Shown here one piece after another: positions 1 through 8,238 of a stretch of 64,000 nucleotides of DNA; position 1 is the stretch's first letter, and every line of letters starts with the position of its first letter. Made by a program: the position numbers and the translations under genes. Source of the stretch: Bog-756 sp049517675 (GTDB taxonomy: Bacteria; Actinomycetota; Acidimicrobiia; Acidimicrobiales; RAAP-2). Below the pieces are notes generated by a model. That model ran no database searches. It was not told where the DNA came from and saw only the letters and a list, made by a program, of their open reading frames with translations. Where the stretch lies: assembly GCA_049517675.1 (NCBI GenBank), contig JBEKRV010000007.1:1-64000 (forward strand), read 5' to 3'.

Positions 1-995
1 TAGCGGATGGCGTTGAGCCGGGCCCGCTTCTTGTCGTTCGACTTGATGACCGTCCAGCGGGCCTCGTCGATGTCGGTGGCGAGGAACATGGCGTTCTTCG
101 CCTCGGTGTAGTCGTCCCACCGCTCGAGGGACGCCAGGTCGACCGGCGAGAGCTTCCACTGCTTGAGCGGGTGCCGCTCGCGCTCGAGGAATCGTCGGCG
201 CTGTTCGTCCCGGCTCACCGAGAACCAGAACTTGATGAGGTGCACGCCACTCCTGGTCAGGCTCCGCTCGAACTCCGGTGCCTGACGGAGGAACTCGACC
301 ACCTCGTCGTCGGTGGCGAAATCCATGACCCGCTCGACACCGGCCCGGTTGTACCAGGAGCGGTCGAACAGCACGATCTCGCCGCTCGTGGGGAGGTGCT
401 GGATGTAGCGCTGGAAGTACCACTGGCCCCGCTCCACCTCCGTGGGCTTCTCGAGCGCCACCACCCGGGCGCCGCGAGGATTGAGGTGCTCCATGAACCG
501 CTTGATCGCGCCGCCCTTGCCGGCGGCGTCCCGACCCTCGAAGAGGATCACGATCCGCTGCCCCGTCTCCTTCGTCCACGCCTGCATCTTCAGGAGTTCG
601 ACCTGGAGGTGGTACTTCTGCGACTCGTACTCCTTGCGGGACATCAGGTTCCTGTAGGGGTAGACGCCGGTCCTCCAGTCGGGGACCAGCTCGTCGTCGG
701 CGTTGAGGGGGATCGTCCCGTAGATCGGCTCGTCCTGGTCGAGGATCACCCGGCGGAGTCCGCCCAGCTCGTCGGGAGACGTCCCCTCGATCATGGCGTT
801 GAGCCACGCGGCGATGGCGACGCGGTCCTCGGGTCGGGCGCCGGTCAGGACGTCGCGCACCACGTTGAGCCGCTCGGCGGCGGCATCCCTGATCGCCCCG
901 CCGACGACGTACTCCTCGATCCCCTCGGGCGAGAGATCGGGGGACACGTCCCCCTCCGCCGCGGGTCGCACACCGTCCGACGGATCCGGTCCCAT
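1..995 (-). CDS. ppk2: Polyphosphate kinase 2 (PPK2), 3' end cut by window edge
   Basis: PPK2 enzymes move phosphate between polyphosphate and nucleotides in the cytoplasm (ATP/GTP regeneration or polyP use). Reading the minus strand from the ATG at 995 gives 331 uninterrupted codons to the window edge, so the C-terminus is missing. The Walker A-like segment FEGRDAAGKGGAIKRF lies near residue 150. It is followed by the family motifs PRGARVVAL, WYFQRYIQHLP and the lid-region FDRSWYNRAGVERVM, which all match single-domain PPK2. The N-terminal ~100 residues are acidic and variable. It lies 60 bp downstream of a small same-strand gene and may be co-transcribed with it. Sure about the family; the substrate class cannot be fixed from a partial sequence. 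Confidence 0.93.
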   Translation of the reverse strand, partial: MGPDPSDGVRPAAEGDVSPDLSPEGIEEYVVGGAIRDAAAERLNVVRDVLTGARPEDRVAIAAWLNAMIEGTSPDELGGLRRVILDQDEPIYGTIPLNADDELVPDWRTGVYPYRNLMSRKEYESQKYHLQVELLKMQAWTKETGQRIVILFEGRDAAGKGGAIKRFMEHLNPRGARVVALEKPTEVERGQWYFQRYIQHLPTSGEIVLFDRSWYNRAGVERVMDFATDDEVVEFLRQAPEFERSLTRSGVHLIKFWFSVSRDEQRRRFLERERHPLKQWKLSPVDLASLERWDDYTEAKNAMFLATDIDEARWTVIKSNDKKRARLNAIR

Positions 996-1055
996 CCAGT
1001 TGCCAGCCTCGCTCGTCGTGCCCCGGGGCCCGAAGCTACCCGCTGTGGCGCGGTC

Positions 1056-1436
1056 CTATCGCCGATCCAGTGGTGCCGGCACATCCGTGGGGGCCGTCCG
1101 TTCCCGGACGACCATCGGGTAGCGGCTGGCGTCGAATCCAGCGACGAAGCCCCGGACCGGTTTCGGCAACTGGACCGACAGCTTGCCCCCGGGTCGGGAG
1201 TCCGTCCGCCTCGCCAGATCGATGACGAGCGAGCAGGGTCCGACCGCGACCGAGCGGATCCGGGAATCGGCCTTCATCAAGGCAGCCGTGTAGAGGGCGA
1301 TGGCGCACGACGAGTTGCTGCGCGGCACCCCCCGGACCCCGGCCGCCTCCAGCGACGCCGCCACCTCGTCCGGGCTCCGACCGAGCTCGTCGAGCAGCGT
1401 GTGTGCGTGCTTCCTGATCTGGCGCAGATCACCCAT
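1056..1436 (-). CDS. Conserved-looking hypothetical protein, 126 aa
   Basis: No family recognised. The product starts MGDLRQIRKHAHTLLDEL with an amphipathic N-terminal helix. A central stretch (IRSVAVGPCSLVIDLARR) looks like two beta strands, and the tail is Arg/Pro-rich. There are no membrane segments or signal peptide. Codon use (G/C at third positions) fits a real gene, and the opposite-strand frames are less convincing. It sits 60 bp upstream of ppk2 on the same strand, so the two may form an operon, and it is divergent from the carboxyltransferase gene at 1560. The function is unknown. Confidence 0.6.
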   Translation of the reverse strand: MGDLRQIRKHAHTLLDELGRSPDEVAASLEAAGVRGVPRSNSSCAIALYTAALMKADSRIRSVAVGPCSLVIDLARRTDSRPGGKLSVQLPKPVRGFVAGFDASRYPMVVRERTAPTDVPAPLDRR

Positions 1437-1559
1437 GGGCGCTCCTCACCGGGCGTCCCGCACACCACAGCGCGGGCCACTCCACGGATGGGCAATCATA
1501 CGTGCGCATCGGGACCGGGTGGCGACCGGACCCTCGGGGGCGGGTCGAGAGGAGTGGTG

Positions 1560-3062
1560 ATGGACGACGAGCTGCACGGGTGGGGCCCCGCCCTCGACGA
1601 GATCGCCCGTCGCAAGGCCGACGCCCATTCGATGGGGGGCGAGGCCCGGCTCGTCCGCCAGCACGAGCGGGGCCGGCTCAGCGCCCGCGAACGGCTGACT
1701 GCCCTGTTCGATCCGGGCACCTTCTTCGAGATCGGCACCCTGGTCGGATCCACCGAGGAGCCGACCGTGCCCGGTGACGCACTGGTCACCGGATCGGGCC
1801 GCATCGGCGGTCGCCCGGCGCTGGCCGGCGCCGAGGACGTGACCGTGCTGGGCGGGTCGATCGGGAGCGGCTCCTCCGACAAGCGGTACCGCCTGTGCCA
1901 GCTCGCCGCCCAGGAGCGGGTCCCACTGGTAATGATGCTGGAGGGTGCCGGCCACCGGGTGACCGAGTCGCACGCCGGGCGCCGACCCGGTGACCTGATG
2001 GGGCTGGCCGAGCTGTCCGGGGTGGTTCCGCTGGTGTGCCTGGTGCTCGGGGCCTCGGCGGGCCACGGCGCCCTCACCGCCCCGATGTGCGACTTCGTGG
2101 CCATGACGGAGACGGCGTCGATCTTCGCCGCCGGGCCTCCACTGGTCCGATCGGCGACCGGGGAGGACGTCACCAAGGAGGCGCTCGGCGGCCCGCCGGT
2201 GGCGGTCCACGCGGGCGGCGTCGTGCACAACGTGGTGGCCGACGACGTCGAGGCGATCGACCTCGCGCGCCGCTACCTCGCCCACTTCCCCCTCAACGCA
2301 TGGGGGTCCCCGCCCCGCCGTGACGGGCCCGACCGGGGTCGACGCGACGTCGACCTCCTCGGTCTGATCCCCCCCGACCCCCGTCATCCCTATGCCATCC
2401 GCCCCGTTCTCGCCGAAGTGGTCGACGGCGGCGAGCTCCTGGACGTACAGCCGGGATTCGGACGGTCGATCGTGACCGTCCTGGCCCACATCGGCGGTCA
2501 CAGCGTCGCGATCGTGGCCAACGACCCCAGTGAGCTCGCCGGCACCATCGACTGCGACGCGGCCGACAAGGCGGCGCACTTCCTCGACGTGGCCGACGCC
2601 TTCGGACTCCCGTGCGTGTTCCTGGCCGACAACCCGGGGGTGCTGGCCGGAACCTCGGCTGAGCGCCAGGGCATCCTCCGTCATGCCGCCCGGCTCTTCG
2701 CCGTGCAGCACCGGATGCGTGTACCGAAGCTGCACGTCACCCTACGAAAGGCCTTCGGATTCGGCTCCTCGGTCATGGCCATGAACCCGTTCGACGGCCA
2801 GACCATCTCGCTGGCCTTCCCCTCGGTCACGCTCGGCGCCCTCCCGGCGGGGTCCTCCGCCAGCGCCATCGACGACGCCGACGAGCGGGCGCGGGTGGCC
2901 GCCGAGCAGGCCCAGGCATCGGTGCGGGCCGCGGCCCGCCTCTCCTATGACGAGGTGATCGACCCCCGCCAGCTCCGCAACGCCCTCCTGGCCGGCCTGA
3001 TCCTGGCCGGGGGCCGGGACTCCGCACCCAGCCGGCCCCGGACGGCGGGCATCCTGCCCTGA
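1560..3062 (+). CDS. Acyl-CoA carboxylase carboxyltransferase (beta) subunit
   Basis: This is a biotin-dependent acyl-CoA carboxylase beta subunit (acetyl/propionyl/methylcrotonyl type), which moves carboxyl from carboxybiotin to an acyl-CoA. At 500 aa it has the normal length. It shows the paired crotonase-like halves: an N-half with RERLTALFDPGTFFEIG and a C-half with VDGGELLDVQPGFGRSIVT, FLADNPGVLAGTSAERQGILRHAARL and the late KAFGFGSSVMAM. I chose the ATG at 1560 because GAGAGGAG lies just upstream and it matches family N-termini; the same frame is open much further upstream only because it runs antisense to ppk2. No alpha (biotin carboxylase) subunit is present in the window. The acyl substrate is uncertain. 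Confidence 0.88.
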   Translation: MDDELHGWGPALDEIARRKADAHSMGGEARLVRQHERGRLSARERLTALFDPGTFFEIGTLVGSTEEPTVPGDALVTGSGRIGGRPALAGAEDVTVLGGSIGSGSSDKRYRLCQLAAQERVPLVMMLEGAGHRVTESHAGRRPGDLMGLAELSGVVPLVCLVLGASAGHGALTAPMCDFVAMTETASIFAAGPPLVRSATGEDVTKEALGGPPVAVHAGGVVHNVVADDVEAIDLARRYLAHFPLNAWGSPPRRDGPDRGRRDVDLLGLIPPDPRHPYAIRPVLAEVVDGGELLDVQPGFGRSIVTVLAHIGGHSVAIVANDPSELAGTIDCDAADKAAHFLDVADAFGLPCVFLADNPGVLAGTSAERQGILRHAARLFAVQHRMRVPKLHVTLRKAFGFGSSVMAMNPFDGQTISLAFPSVTLGALPAGSSASAIDDADERARVAAEQAQASVRAAARLSYDEVIDPRQLRNALLAGLILAGGRDSAPSRPRTAGILP

Positions 3063-3073
3063 GACGGGCTCAG
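3059..3073. terminator. Hairpin built on both stop codons of a convergent pair
   Basis: CTGAG-ACGGG-CTCAG is a perfect 5-bp stem with a 5-nt loop. The left arm contains the TGA stop of the carboxyltransferase and the right arm contains the TGA stop of the SDR on the other strand. There is no U-tract, as is usual in high-GC actinobacteria. It is a candidate bidirectional terminator. Confidence 0.4.
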
Positions 3074-3891
3074 ATCTGCCCCACCTGCATCCGGAGCATG
3101 TCCGTCGATCCGGCCCCGTCGACAGCGATGACCTGCCCGGTCACGAACCGGGCCACCGGGCTGCACAGGAACAGGGCCAGGTAGGCGACGTCCGACCCGT
3201 GGCCGTGGATGCCCAGCGGGTTGGTCGGCCGGTCGGCGCTCCCGGGCACGGCCTCCGAGAATCGGCGGACTCCTTCGGTCCCGCTCATCGACCCCGGGGC
3301 GATGGCATTGACCCGGATGCCGTACGGGCCCCACTCGACGGCGCAGGTCCGGGTGAGCGAGTCGACACCGGACTTGGCCGCGGCGACATGGGCCTGGTAG
3401 ACGACCCCCCGCTGCTCGAACGGCGCGCTGATGTTCACGACGGAGCCCCCGTGGTCACGGAACCAGGCGTCGAACGCCGCCCGGGTCACGTTGTAGGTGC
3501 CCAACAGATCGATGTCGACGATCGCCTTGAAGCCGTTGGGCGAGATCTTCGACATCGGTGCCGGGAAATTGCCCGCCGCGTTGTTGACCACGATGTCGAG
3601 ACGGCCGCGGTCGGCGACTACCTGGCCGACGACCGAACGCACGGCGTCCGCGTCGCGGACGTCGCACACGCCGAACGACGCGTCGATCCCCTCGGTCCGC
3701 AGCTCGTCGACGGAGGCTTCGAGCACGTCCTGCTTCCGGCTGACCATGGTGACGTCGGCACCGTGCGAACCGAGTACCCGGCAGATCTCCTTGCCGATGC
3801 CGGTGGCCCCCCCGGTGACCAGCACCGCCTGGCCTTCCAGCACGTCGGGGGCGAAGCAGCTCGGCACGACGGTCACGATCGGATCCTCCAC
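3070..3891 (-). CDS. SDR-family oxidoreductase (2,4-dienoyl-CoA reductase-like)
   Basis: This is a classical NAD(P)-dependent short-chain dehydrogenase of 273 aa. It has the nucleotide-binding TGGATGIGKEI, the NNAAGNF motif in place of NNAG, and a C-terminal TGQVIAVDGAGS. NNAAGNF and the overall layout recall 2,4-dienoyl-CoA reductases and peroxisomal trans-2-enoyl reductases, pointing to fatty acid beta-oxidation. In the active-site region the usual YxxxK appears as YQAHVAAAKSGVDSL, where the Tyr-to-Lys spacing is atypical, as in the dienoyl-CoA reductase branch. The GTG at 3891 is chosen because AGAGGGG lies 5-6 nt upstream; the frame stays open further upstream but crosses the operator region. 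It is divergent from the XRE regulator at 4016 and may be controlled by it. Confidence 0.85.
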   Translation of the reverse strand: MEDPIVTVVPSCFAPDVLEGQAVLVTGGATGIGKEICRVLGSHGADVTMVSRKQDVLEASVDELRTEGIDASFGVCDVRDADAVRSVVGQVVADRGRLDIVVNNAAGNFPAPMSKISPNGFKAIVDIDLLGTYNVTRAAFDAWFRDHGGSVVNISAPFEQRGVVYQAHVAAAKSGVDSLTRTCAVEWGPYGIRVNAIAPGSMSGTEGVRRFSEAVPGSADRPTNPLGIHGHGSDVAYLALFLCSPVARFVTGQVIAVDGAGSTDMLRMQVGQI

Positions 3892-3972
3892 GTCTACCCC
3901 TCTGGCTCGGCCCGGTGGAACGGCGCGTTCCTCACCACCGCCTACCACAGCCGGGCCCGGGCACCCGTCGTA

Positions 3973-3988
3973 GTCAAGGTACCTTGAC
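3973..3988. promoter_or_regulatory. Perfect 16-bp palindrome, candidate operator 1
   Basis: GTCAAGGTACCTTGAC reads the same on both strands. It lies between the divergent SDR and XRE genes. Its right end forms a consensus TTGACA (3984-3989), which could be a -35 for the XRE gene. It is most likely a binding site for the adjacent regulator. Confidence 0.6.
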
Positions 3989-3997
3989 ATACTCACC

Positions 3998-4017
3998 ATG
4001 TCAGGGTACCTTGACAT
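3998..4017. promoter_or_regulatory. Near-perfect 20-bp palindrome, candidate operator 2
   Basis: ATGTCAGGGTACCTTGACAT is symmetric except for one base pair and repeats the core of the operator 25 bp upstream. It overlaps the start region of the XRE gene, so binding there would block transcription of its own message. Two spaced copies suggest cooperative binding. Confidence 0.6.
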
Positions 4018-4228
4018 GGTGAGGAACCGGATGCGGGAGCTGCGCAGCGGACGAGCGCTCTCCCAGGCCGAGGTGGCCGCCGCCCTCCAGGTGTCGCGGC
4101 AGACCGTCATCGCCATCGAGACCGGCAGGTACTCCCCCTCCCTCCCCCTGGCCTTCCGGATCGCCCGGTTCTTCGGTTCCACCGTCGACGAGATGTTCGA
4201 CCCGGTCAACGACAAGGTCATCGGGTGA
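4016..4228 (+). CDS. Small XRE/Cro-type transcriptional regulator
   Basis: This 70-residue helix-turn-helix protein (MVRNRMRELRSGRALSQAEVAAALQVSRQ..., then YSPSLPLAFRIARFFG) matches the YozG-type Cro/C1 regulators, which are usually 65-75 aa and usually precede a membrane protein. The ATG at 4016 gives the family-typical N-terminus; an ATG at 3998 would add six residues but lies inside operator 2. The gene ends in a 4-bp overlap (GTGA) with the downstream membrane protein gene, so the two are translationally coupled. Two palindromes upstream suggest autoregulation. Confidence 0.85.
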   Translation: MVRNRMRELRSGRALSQAEVAAALQVSRQTVIAIETGRYSPSLPLAFRIARFFGSTVDEMFDPVNDKVIG

Positions 4229-4854
4229 CCGGGCCACGCTCGCCCGGGTTGCGGTGGTCGCGCCTCACGATTCCGGCGTCCATGCTGGCCGGTGGGACGG
4301 CCGTCTCGCTCGCCGCGCTGGTCGGACGGGGCGGGGTCGCAGCGCTCTCCACTGTGGCGGTCACCATGGCGGCGGCCGGCGGATACTACGTGCTCGGCGG
4401 TCGTGACAGCGACGTGGGTGCGGCCGTCGGTGGGCGGGCCGACGAGCGCCAGATGTCCGCCCTCACCGTCGCATGTGCCGTAGCGGGCACAGCCGCCCTG
4501 GTCGGCGCGGCCGCCTACTGGATCGTCGCCGCGTGTTCCGGTGGCGCGGCGTGGCCGGCCGGGGTCGTCGGCGCCGCGGCGATCGTCGGGGCCGTGGTGC
4601 ACCTGGTCGGAAGCTGCGACCGCGACCTGGGGCTCCGGTCACCGGTGCGCCCCGACGAGCGCCAGGCTGCGAACCGGGTGCGCACACTCGCCGCATCGGG
4701 CAGATGGGCCGGAACGGCCGCGCTGGTCGGCTACACGGTGTCCCTCGCCCTCGGACAGAGCCCATGGCGATTCCTCCCGTTCGTCCTGGCCGTGGCGGCG
4801 TCGTTCGGCGTCGCCCTGGTGGTCGCGTGGACCGGGGAGCGCGCCCGCGGGTGA
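4225..4854 (+). CDS. Multi-pass membrane protein coupled to the XRE regulator
   Basis: This 209-residue protein has roughly six hydrophobic segments (about residues 17-33, 37-55, 78-97, 104-123, 155-172 and 180-200), separated by short Arg/Asp-rich loops that each contain a DERQ motif (around residues 72 and 141). The repeated layout suggests an internal duplication of a three-helix unit. The start is GTG at 4225, overlapping the regulator's stop. The gene order (small XRE regulator then membrane protein) is widespread in Gram-positive bacteria, but the biochemical role of such proteins is unclear to me. Confidence 0.72.
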   Translation: MTGPRSPGLRWSRLTIPASMLAGGTAVSLAALVGRGGVAALSTVAVTMAAAGGYYVLGGRDSDVGAAVGGRADERQMSALTVACAVAGTAALVGAAAYWIVAACSGGAAWPAGVVGAAAIVGAVVHLVGSCDRDLGLRSPVRPDERQAANRVRTLAASGRWAGTAALVGYTVSLALGQSPWRFLPFVLAVAASFGVALVVAWTGERARG

Positions 4855-4913
4855 CGGCCGGGCACGGGTCCGGCCACCGGCAGTACCCTGCACGGCAAAG
4901 GAGGTGCACCTCG

Positions 4914-5588
4914 ATGGAGTTCACCAACCTCACCGCCGAGTCGGGCGGGTACCGCGACGCACGGGAGGCGCTCCGGCTGGCCGAGCTCGACCTCGTGCGC
5001 CGCCGCGAGAACGTGGCCCGGATGCGCCGCGACCTGCCGCCCGGGCCCCTCGTGCCCGACTACGAGTTCGTCGAGTGCGCGTCGCCGGACTGGGCCGACC
5101 GCCCCATACACCTGTCCGGGCTGTTCTCGGGTCCCGGACGCCCGCTCATCGTCTACCACCTGATGTTCGGCAAGCGGCAGACGACCCCGTGCCCAATGTG
5201 CACGATGTGGGTCGACGGGTTCAACGGGATCGCCCGCCACGTCGCCCCCAACGCCGACTTCGCGGTGGTGGCCGCCGCGGATACGGGACCGCTGCGCCAA
5301 TTCGCCGGCGGGCGGGGCTGGTCCGGGATCCGCGTGCTGTCCGCGGGCGACAGCACCTTCAAGTTCGACCTCGGGAGCGAGGACGCCGAAGGGAACCAGG
5401 ACTCGCGGGTCTCGGTGTTCGTGCAGGACGCGGACGGCGGGGTGCGCCACACCTACACCAGTTCGCCGCACCTGAGCGAGGAGGTCGAGGAACGGGGGAT
5501 CGACCTGCTCTGTGCCACCTGGCACCTGCTCGACCTCACCCCGCAAGGGCGCGGCGACTGGTACGCGGCGCTCGACTACCCGGACTGA
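4914..5588 (+). CDS. DUF899 thioredoxin-like protein
   Basis: The 224-residue protein resembles the DUF899 family, thioredoxin-fold proteins related to AhpC-type peroxiredoxins. It has an early ...RRRENVARMRRDLPPGP segment, LIVYHLMFGKRQTTPCPMCTMWVDGFNG with a CPMC pair placed as in thioredoxin-fold redox centres, and a late DLTPQGRGDW. The ATG at 4914 follows an unusually strong Shine-Dalgarno, AAAGGAGGTG at 4897-4906, suggesting high translation. The redox role is inferred from fold and cysteines; the partner is unknown. Confidence 0.82.
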   Translation: MEFTNLTAESGGYRDAREALRLAELDLVRRRENVARMRRDLPPGPLVPDYEFVECASPDWADRPIHLSGLFSGPGRPLIVYHLMFGKRQTTPCPMCTMWVDGFNGIARHVAPNADFAVVAAADTGPLRQFAGGRGWSGIRVLSAGDSTFKFDLGSEDAEGNQDSRVSVFVQDADGGVRHTYTSSPHLSEEVEERGIDLLCATWHLLDLTPQGRGDWYAALDYPD

Positions 5589-5615
5589 CCGCACGACGGG
5601 CCGCCCCACCGGGCT

Positions 5616-7148
5616 TCAGCTCATGGCGGCGATCGGCTGCTTCGGGGGGTACTTCCCGAAGCTCGAGAAGTGCTTGGCGATTCCGCTGGTGAAGCTTTCG
5701 ATGTAGGCCAGCTTTCGGATCATGTAGCTGTGGTTCTCCTTGGGGTCGAGGTACAGGTTGTACAGACGGCCGTGGGAGTACTTCTGGGTGACACCGGTGA
5801 ACCCGCCCAGGTTGAAGCAGTCCCGGTCGTCATCGGACGACGACGCCACCATGAACTTCCACTCGCCCACCCGCAGCGCGCTGAACACGTTGGTCAGCCA
5901 GTAGTAGAGGTACTTCCGATTGGAGACGCCGTCCGGGTCGAGGAGGAACGACGTCTGGTCGACGGCGTCGATGTAGCGGTCCTCGGGAACGGAGTCCGAT
6001 GCGCCCGCCAGGTTGAGGCACGTGGCGAAGAGGTCCATCAGCGAGAAGATCCCGTCAGAGGCCCGGTCGGCGGCGATCATGCCCGGCCAGGTGACGATGC
6101 CGGGAACCCGTTGCCCACCCTCCCAGGTCGATCCCTTCGCGCTCCGGAACGGCGAGTAGGCGGCGTCGGGCCAGGTCTCCATCTCGGGGCCGTTGTCCGA
6201 CGAGACGACGATGAGCGTGTCCTCCATCTGCCCGGTGGCCTCGAGCTCCCTCACCAGCCGGCCGACGATGTCGTCCAGTTCGATGATCGTGTCCTTGTAG
6301 GGATGCTTGGCCGGGGACGACCCGAGGAACCGCTCGTGGGGGTAGTTGTCGAAGTGGGCGCCCCGGGTGCAGTGATAGAGGAACCAGGGTCGGCGGGACC
6401 CGGCCGGCGGTTCGGCCATCCGGCGGATGAAGTCGAGCGAGTAGTCGGCCCACCTGTCGTCGAGGAGGGAGAGAACGGGCACCGTGACCTCTTCGACGTT
6501 CTCGGTGTCACCCCCGCGGGTGGCGTGCACGAAGCACTTGTTGAACGGCAGGTTCTCGACCCACTTCGTGCGTTCCTCGCTGTAGACGATCTCGGGGAAG
6601 AAGTTCGGGTCCCGCCACTCGGTGTACATGTCCGACACCGACAGGAACCCGTAGAAATCGTCGAAGCCGACGTGCTGGGGTTGCGACTCGACGTTCTCGC
6701 CGATGTGCCACTTGCCCACCGCCTGGGTCACGTAACCGGCCTCGGACAGGAGGGCGGCCAGCGTCTTCTCACCGTCGAGGCCTCCCGGCTGGCCGTACAT
6801 CGGGGGACGGAGCAGGCCGTGACGCATGGGCAGCCGGCCGGTCATCAACGACGCTCGGGACGGCGTGCACGACGGCTCGGAGTAGCACGAGGTCAGCAGT
6901 AGCCCCCGCCGGGCCAGCCGGTCGATGTTGGGGGTCGGCGCGCCGACGGCGACACCTCCGCCGTAGCAACCGAAGTCACCCCAGCCGACGTCGTCGAAGA
7001 GGACGACCAGGACGTTGGGGCGGCGGCCACCGGACCGGTAGGCGTCGAGGGACGCTGCGGCGCGGGCCTCCTGGTCGGGAAGAACGAACCGCGGTTCGAG
7101 GCTGTCGCGCACGCGGGTCGTGTCCGCCACCACCGGGTCATGGGCCAT
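5616..7148 (-). CDS. Sulfatase (arylsulfatase family)
   Basis: Formylglycine-dependent sulfatases hydrolyse sulfate esters. The protein (510 aa) has the metal-binding VVLFDDVGWGDFG near residues 48-60 and the signature SCTPSRASLMTGRLP, with Cys94 as the residue converted to formylglycine in the CxPSR motif. It also has GKWHIG, and VSSDNGPE for the second metal site. There is no signal peptide, so it is either cytoplasmic or exported by another route. The ATG at 7148 follows GGAGGGG. The activating formylglycine-generating enzyme is not in the window. Some members of the fold are phosphonate or phosphate monoester hydrolases, but the Cys signature favours a sulfatase. Confidence 0.9.
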   Translation of the reverse strand: MAHDPVVADTTRVRDSLEPRFVLPDQEARAAASLDAYRSGGRRPNVLVVLFDDVGWGDFGCYGGGVAVGAPTPNIDRLARRGLLLTSCYSEPSCTPSRASLMTGRLPMRHGLLRPPMYGQPGGLDGEKTLAALLSEAGYVTQAVGKWHIGENVESQPQHVGFDDFYGFLSVSDMYTEWRDPNFFPEIVYSEERTKWVENLPFNKCFVHATRGGDTENVEEVTVPVLSLLDDRWADYSLDFIRRMAEPPAGSRRPWFLYHCTRGAHFDNYPHERFLGSSPAKHPYKDTIIELDDIVGRLVRELEATGQMEDTLIVVSSDNGPEMETWPDAAYSPFRSAKGSTWEGGQRVPGIVTWPGMIAADRASDGIFSLMDLFATCLNLAGASDSVPEDRYIDAVDQTSFLLDPDGVSNRKYLYYWLTNVFSALRVGEWKFMVASSSDDDRDCFNLGGFTGVTQKYSHGRLYNLYLDPKENHSYMIRKLAYIESFTSGIAKHFSSFGKYPPKQPIAAMS

Positions 7149-7299
7149 CGGGTCCCCTCCTGTTCGGTCCGCTCATCGTACCGATCCATCCCCGGCCGAC
7201 CGGGTGGCCCCGGGCCCCGTTGCCGCCCCGGTCGGCCGGTCGACGACAACGCAAGCCCGGCAGTGGACCGGAGCGCACCGGCACCGACCATTCCGGTAG

Positions 7300-7328
7300 T
7301 TGACACTTACGAAAGTAGATGCTTACAT
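7300..7328 (+). promoter_or_regulatory. Candidate promoter for leaderless arsR-type mRNA
   Basis: TTGACA (7300-7305) is followed after 17 nt by TTACAT (7323-7328). The expected transcription start falls at about 7335-7336, exactly on the GTG I chose for the ArsR gene. The spacer contains CTTAC...GCTTAC repeats that could be part of the ArsR operator. Confidence 0.45.
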
Positions 7329-7335
7329 ATGGTCG

Positions 7336-7734
7336 GTGGATGCAGCCTTCAAAGCGATGGCGGAGCCCCGGCGCCGCGAGATCCTCCGCCTCGTCTGGTC
7401 CGAGGAGCTCCCCGCCGCGCGGATCGCCGCCCATTTCGATGACGTCACACGCTCGGCGGTGTCCCAGCACCTCGGCGTGCTGCGCGACGCCGACCTGGTG
7501 GTGGAGCGCCGCGACGGCACCCGCCGGATGTACCGGGTGAACCAGGACGAGATGGCCCGCCTCCGCAACTTCCTCGACGACTACTGGGCGGGGAGCCTCG
7601 GACGGTTGCGCGACCTTGCCGAGGCCGCGGTCCCACCAGGCCGGTCGACCGATGCAGTGCCAGCCGATGCAGTGCCAGCCGATGCAGTGCCAGCCGATGA
7701 ACCACAGAAAGGAACCCAGTCATGGCCGAACTGA
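7336..7734 (+). CDS. ArsR-family winged-helix regulator (SRPBCC-linked type)
   Basis: The protein is about 132 aa. It shows VDAAFKAMAEPRRREILRLV, a recognition region TRSAVSQHLGVLRDADLV, and the wing VERRDGTRRMYRVN, typical of the ArsR subfamily paired with SRPBCC/AHSA1 proteins. No metal-binding cysteines are seen. GTG 7336 is chosen from family N-termini and the promoter spacing; a TTG at 7300 is less likely. The C-terminus carries three copies of the pentapeptide DAVPA and overlaps the next gene by 13 bp. It probably represses its own two-gene operon. Confidence 0.85.
   Translation: MDAAFKAMAEPRRREILRLVWSEELPAARIAAHFDDVTRSAVSQHLGVLRDADLVVERRDGTRRMYRVNQDEMARLRNFLDDYWAGSLGRLRDLAEAAVPPGRSTDAVPADAVPADAVPADEPQKGTQSWPN
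7651..7695 (+). repeat. Three perfect 15-bp tandem repeats
   Basis: GATGCAGTGCCAGCC occurs three times head to tail, encoding DAVPA x3 in the ArsR tail. Unit length is a multiple of three, so copy-number change would not break the frame. Confidence 0.95.
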
Positions 7735-8159
7735 CACGAGAGGTCGTGGTCGACGCCGATCCGGCGACCATCTTCCCCTTCCTCGTCGATCCCGAGCTGC
7801 ACCTCAAGTGGATGGGCACCGAGGCCGAACTCGACCCCCGGGCCGGAGGGGTCCACCGGGTGCTCGTCTCCGGCAGGCACCCGTCGGTCGGCGAATTCGT
7901 CGAGATCGTGCCGGACGAGAAGGTCGTCTTCACCTTCGGGTGGGCCGAGCCCGATCATCCGATCCCGGCCGGTTCGACGGAGGTCGAGATCACCCTGGTC
8001 CCCGACGGCGGCAAGACCCGGGTCCGCCTGGTGCACCGGGGACTGCCCGCTGACGCCGTTGCCGACCACAGCAGTGGGTGGGACCACTATCTCGACCGTC
8101 TCGCCGTCGCCTCGGTCGGGGACGACCCGGGTCCCGACGTCCCCATGGACGGGTCGTAG
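7722..8159 (+). CDS. SRPBCC (AHSA1/START-like) domain protein
   Basis: This 145-residue helix-grip protein begins MAELTREVVVDADPATIFPFLVDPELHLKWMG, followed by GEFVEIVPDEKVVFTFGW and a C-terminal GWDHYLDRLAV helix, which is the normal layout of the AHSA1/CalC-like SRPBCC family. These proteins bind hydrophobic ligands in a deep pocket. Its gene starts 13 bp before the ArsR stop codon, so the pair is translationally coupled; such ArsR-SRPBCC pairs are common. The ligand is unknown. Confidence 0.85.
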   Translation: MAELTREVVVDADPATIFPFLVDPELHLKWMGTEAELDPRAGGVHRVLVSGRHPSVGEFVEIVPDEKVVFTFGWAEPDHPIPAGSTEVEITLVPDGGKTRVRLVHRGLPADAVADHSSGWDHYLDRLAVASVGDDPGPDVPMDGS

Positions 8160-8238
8160 GGCAGGGTCGGTCGCCGGGAGACCGCCTCACCGTGCGTTCC
8201 TGCGTCGTGGCCCGCTGCGCGCTACGACGTCGTGGCCG

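Noticed and set aside
1446..2735. 429-codon open frame on the minus strand
   Set aside because: Antisense to the carboxyltransferase, whose domains are clear. The product has no recognisable fold.
3973..4020. Engineered-looking GGTACC (Acc65I/KpnI) sites
   Set aside because: They are the centres of palindromic operators in natural context; no cloning-site cluster is present.
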